The notes under the pieces: generated by a model
What the model saw: only the letters and a program-made list of their open reading frames with translations
Databases searched by the model: none
Told to the model about the DNA's origin: nothing
Assembly: GCA_944322855.1 (NCBI GenBank)
Contig: CALUQG010000006.1
Coordinates: 1 to 64,000 of the forward strand
DNA: 64,000 bases
Reading direction: 5' to 3'
Source of the DNA: Candidatus Gastranaerophilales bacterium
GTDB taxonomy: Bacteria; Cyanobacteriota; Vampirovibrionia; Gastranaerophilales; Gastranaerophilaceae
Translations under genes and position numbers: made by a program
In this document: one piece after another, positions 62,943 through 64,000 of the stretch
Layout of the letters: each line of letters begins with the position of its first letter
Position numbering within the stretch: position 1 is the first letter of the stretch

Positions 62943-64000
62943 TTAAATCATATCCGGATAAGGTGAAACATATAATTCATTAAATCCTAGATTGTTTTCT
63001 ACAGGAGCTTGAAGATTGCTGTAGTTTGAATATATGTTTGCTGTATATGGATTTGTTGTGTATTGTGAGCTAACTGTTGAGTTCATCATAGCCGGATTGT
63101 ATTCGTTGTTGTAAATAAGCTGATCTGCTTGATTTAAAGCTGCCTGACTATTTTCCATTGCTGCAATGTACTCTTGCATCTGTTGTGCGTTTGCAAATCC
63201 GTAAGCCTGAGCGTATGCATCCAGTTCACTTAATTGATTTGCAGGAACTTTGATTGAAGGAAGTATTGCATTGTTCATAGCTGCTGTGCTTGCCCATAAT
63301 CTGTTTGTTTTGAGTTCATCAACACCTGGAGTGATGTATTTTGCTTTTGCGAAGGCATAGTTTTCACTGAGTGTTGTGCCTTTTGTCATATGGTCTTTTT
63401 CAAAGACTTTAATGTCGTTTTCAATAGTTTCAATTTTATCTTTAATTGCTTTTTGTTTTACGGCATCTGTTTCTTTTCTTAATTGTGCCTTGAGTTCTTT
63501 AATATCATTTTTGTACGCATTTACAATTTCTTTGTTTGTTTGAATTGATTCAGCATTAGCTTTTTTGTATGATGCTGTAGCAACCTTTTTGTATTCTTCG
63601 AGAGTTTTGATTTCATTTTCGATTTGTTTTATAACTTCTTTATGTTGTTTTATAAGTCTCTTTCCGCTTACACTGGTTGAATTACCGGGTTGAGCCTTAA
63701 TTTCAGCTAAAGCTTCTTTATATTTCACAAGATCTGCTTTTGATTTATCAATTGCTGCTTGATATTCAAAAGGAGTTTTGTTATCCATTGATGCAAACTG
63801 GTTAATAAGTTGTTCTCTGTTAGCTTTTTGAATAGAGAGTTCACTTCTGAGTTTTGCCAAATCTGCAGTGTCAGTTGTTTTTGATATTTTTTCTTCCAGT
63901 TTGGCAATGTTCTTATCAAATTCTTTGATTTTGTCATTTTTGAAGTAACCAGTTGCATTAGCATTATTGAATTTTTTGCTGAGGTTTGTCAATGCAACAT
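62943..64000 (-). CDS. Coiled-coil protein, 5' end outside the window
   Basis: The frame is open through the window edge, so the true start is not visible. The visible 350 residues begin as KKFNNANATGYFKNDKIKE and are long charged coiled coil (for example KLEEKISKTTDTADLAKLRS), then a Tyr/Asn/Gln-rich, less ordered C-terminal 100 residues (SQYTTNPYTANIYSNYSN), ending SPYPDMI. No domain recognised. The composition suggests a structural or surface-associated protein. Confidence 0.7.
   Translation of the reverse strand, partial: VALTNLSKKFNNANATGYFKNDKIKEFDKNIAKLEEKISKTTDTADLAKLRSELSIQKANREQLINQFASMDNKTPFEYQAAIDKSKADLVKYKEALAEIKAQPGNSTSVSGKRLIKQHKEVIKQIENEIKTLEEYKKVATASYKKANAESIQTNKEIVNAYKNDIKELKAQLRKETDAVKQKAIKDKIETIENDIKVFEKDHMTKGTTLSENYAFAKAKYITPGVDELKTNRLWASTAAMNNAILPSIKVPANQLSELDAYAQAYGFANAQQMQEYIAAMENSQAALNQADQLIYNNEYNPAMMNSTVSSQYTTNPYTANIYSNYSNLQAPVENNLGFNELYVSPYPDMI

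Overview
The window is AT-rich bacterial chromosome with standard code use (TGA is a normal stop) and dense, mostly short operons. Several traits together point to a diderm, gut-type relative of cyanobacteria (Vampirovibrionia/Melainabacteria, perhaps Gastranaerophilales). These are an outer-membrane autotransporter, an SLH-domain secreted protein, lipoboxes with lgt, a NifU/NifS pair used outside any nif cluster, and the gene order infA-rpmJ-rpsM-rpsK-rpsD-rpoA-rplQ-truA-rplM-rpsI. This placement is an inference from gene content; no 16S gene is present.

Layout. 1-926: no convincing gene; palindromic repeats and broken tRNA-Asp 3' ends, each with a hairpin, in front of an intact tRNA-Asp. 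1090-10349: secreted protein, SNF2 helicase, alpha/beta hydrolase, SLH protein, a histidine-codon leader peptide with attenuator in front of a membrane protein, and a polysaccharide pyruvyl transferase family gene. 10501-15792: ribosomal/RNA polymerase operon on the minus strand, including rpmJ (37 aa), with a small palindromic element inserted between rpsK and rpsD. 16229-27866: dnaK, polA, a DUF3137 gene with a tiny membrane ORF behind it, GIY-YIG, dus, a large periplasmic TPR protein, a YkgJ-like protein and rpsP. 28127-34774: NfeD plus two SPFH proteins, a Cys-rich DUF2769-like protein and ferritin-like protein, nadE, and an NrdG-like radical SAM activase. 34949-37139: Fe-S assembly (nifU-nifS) behind a perfect palindrome. 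37447-38655: a membrane-anchored protein with a possible ADP-ribosyltransferase fold. 38903-41028: rpsL-rpsG and deoB. 41144-48358: a 2404-residue Pmp-like autotransporter. 48726-51028: LysM protein and sugar MFS transporter. 51262-51741: two 209-bp tandem repeats, each a folded RNA-like unit with its own terminator, abutting tRNA-Asn. 52031-64000: mutS2, an orphan leuC-type dehydratase, a solute-binding lipoprotein, spmA/spmB, an EF-hand protein, a ruvX operon, a TPR lipoprotein with lgt, and a coiled-coil protein cut by the window edge.

How it fits together. The core is housekeeping: translation, replication/repair, chaperone, NAD, Fe-S and lipoprotein maturation. Between these genes sits a lineage-specific surface set: SLH protein, autotransporter, secreted TPR proteins, the lipoprotein-lgt pair, and several membrane proteins of unknown role. 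The most unusual signals are the histidine-type attenuator at 7540-7735, the tRNA-linked repeat units at both tRNA loci, and the ADP-ribosyltransferase-like protein.
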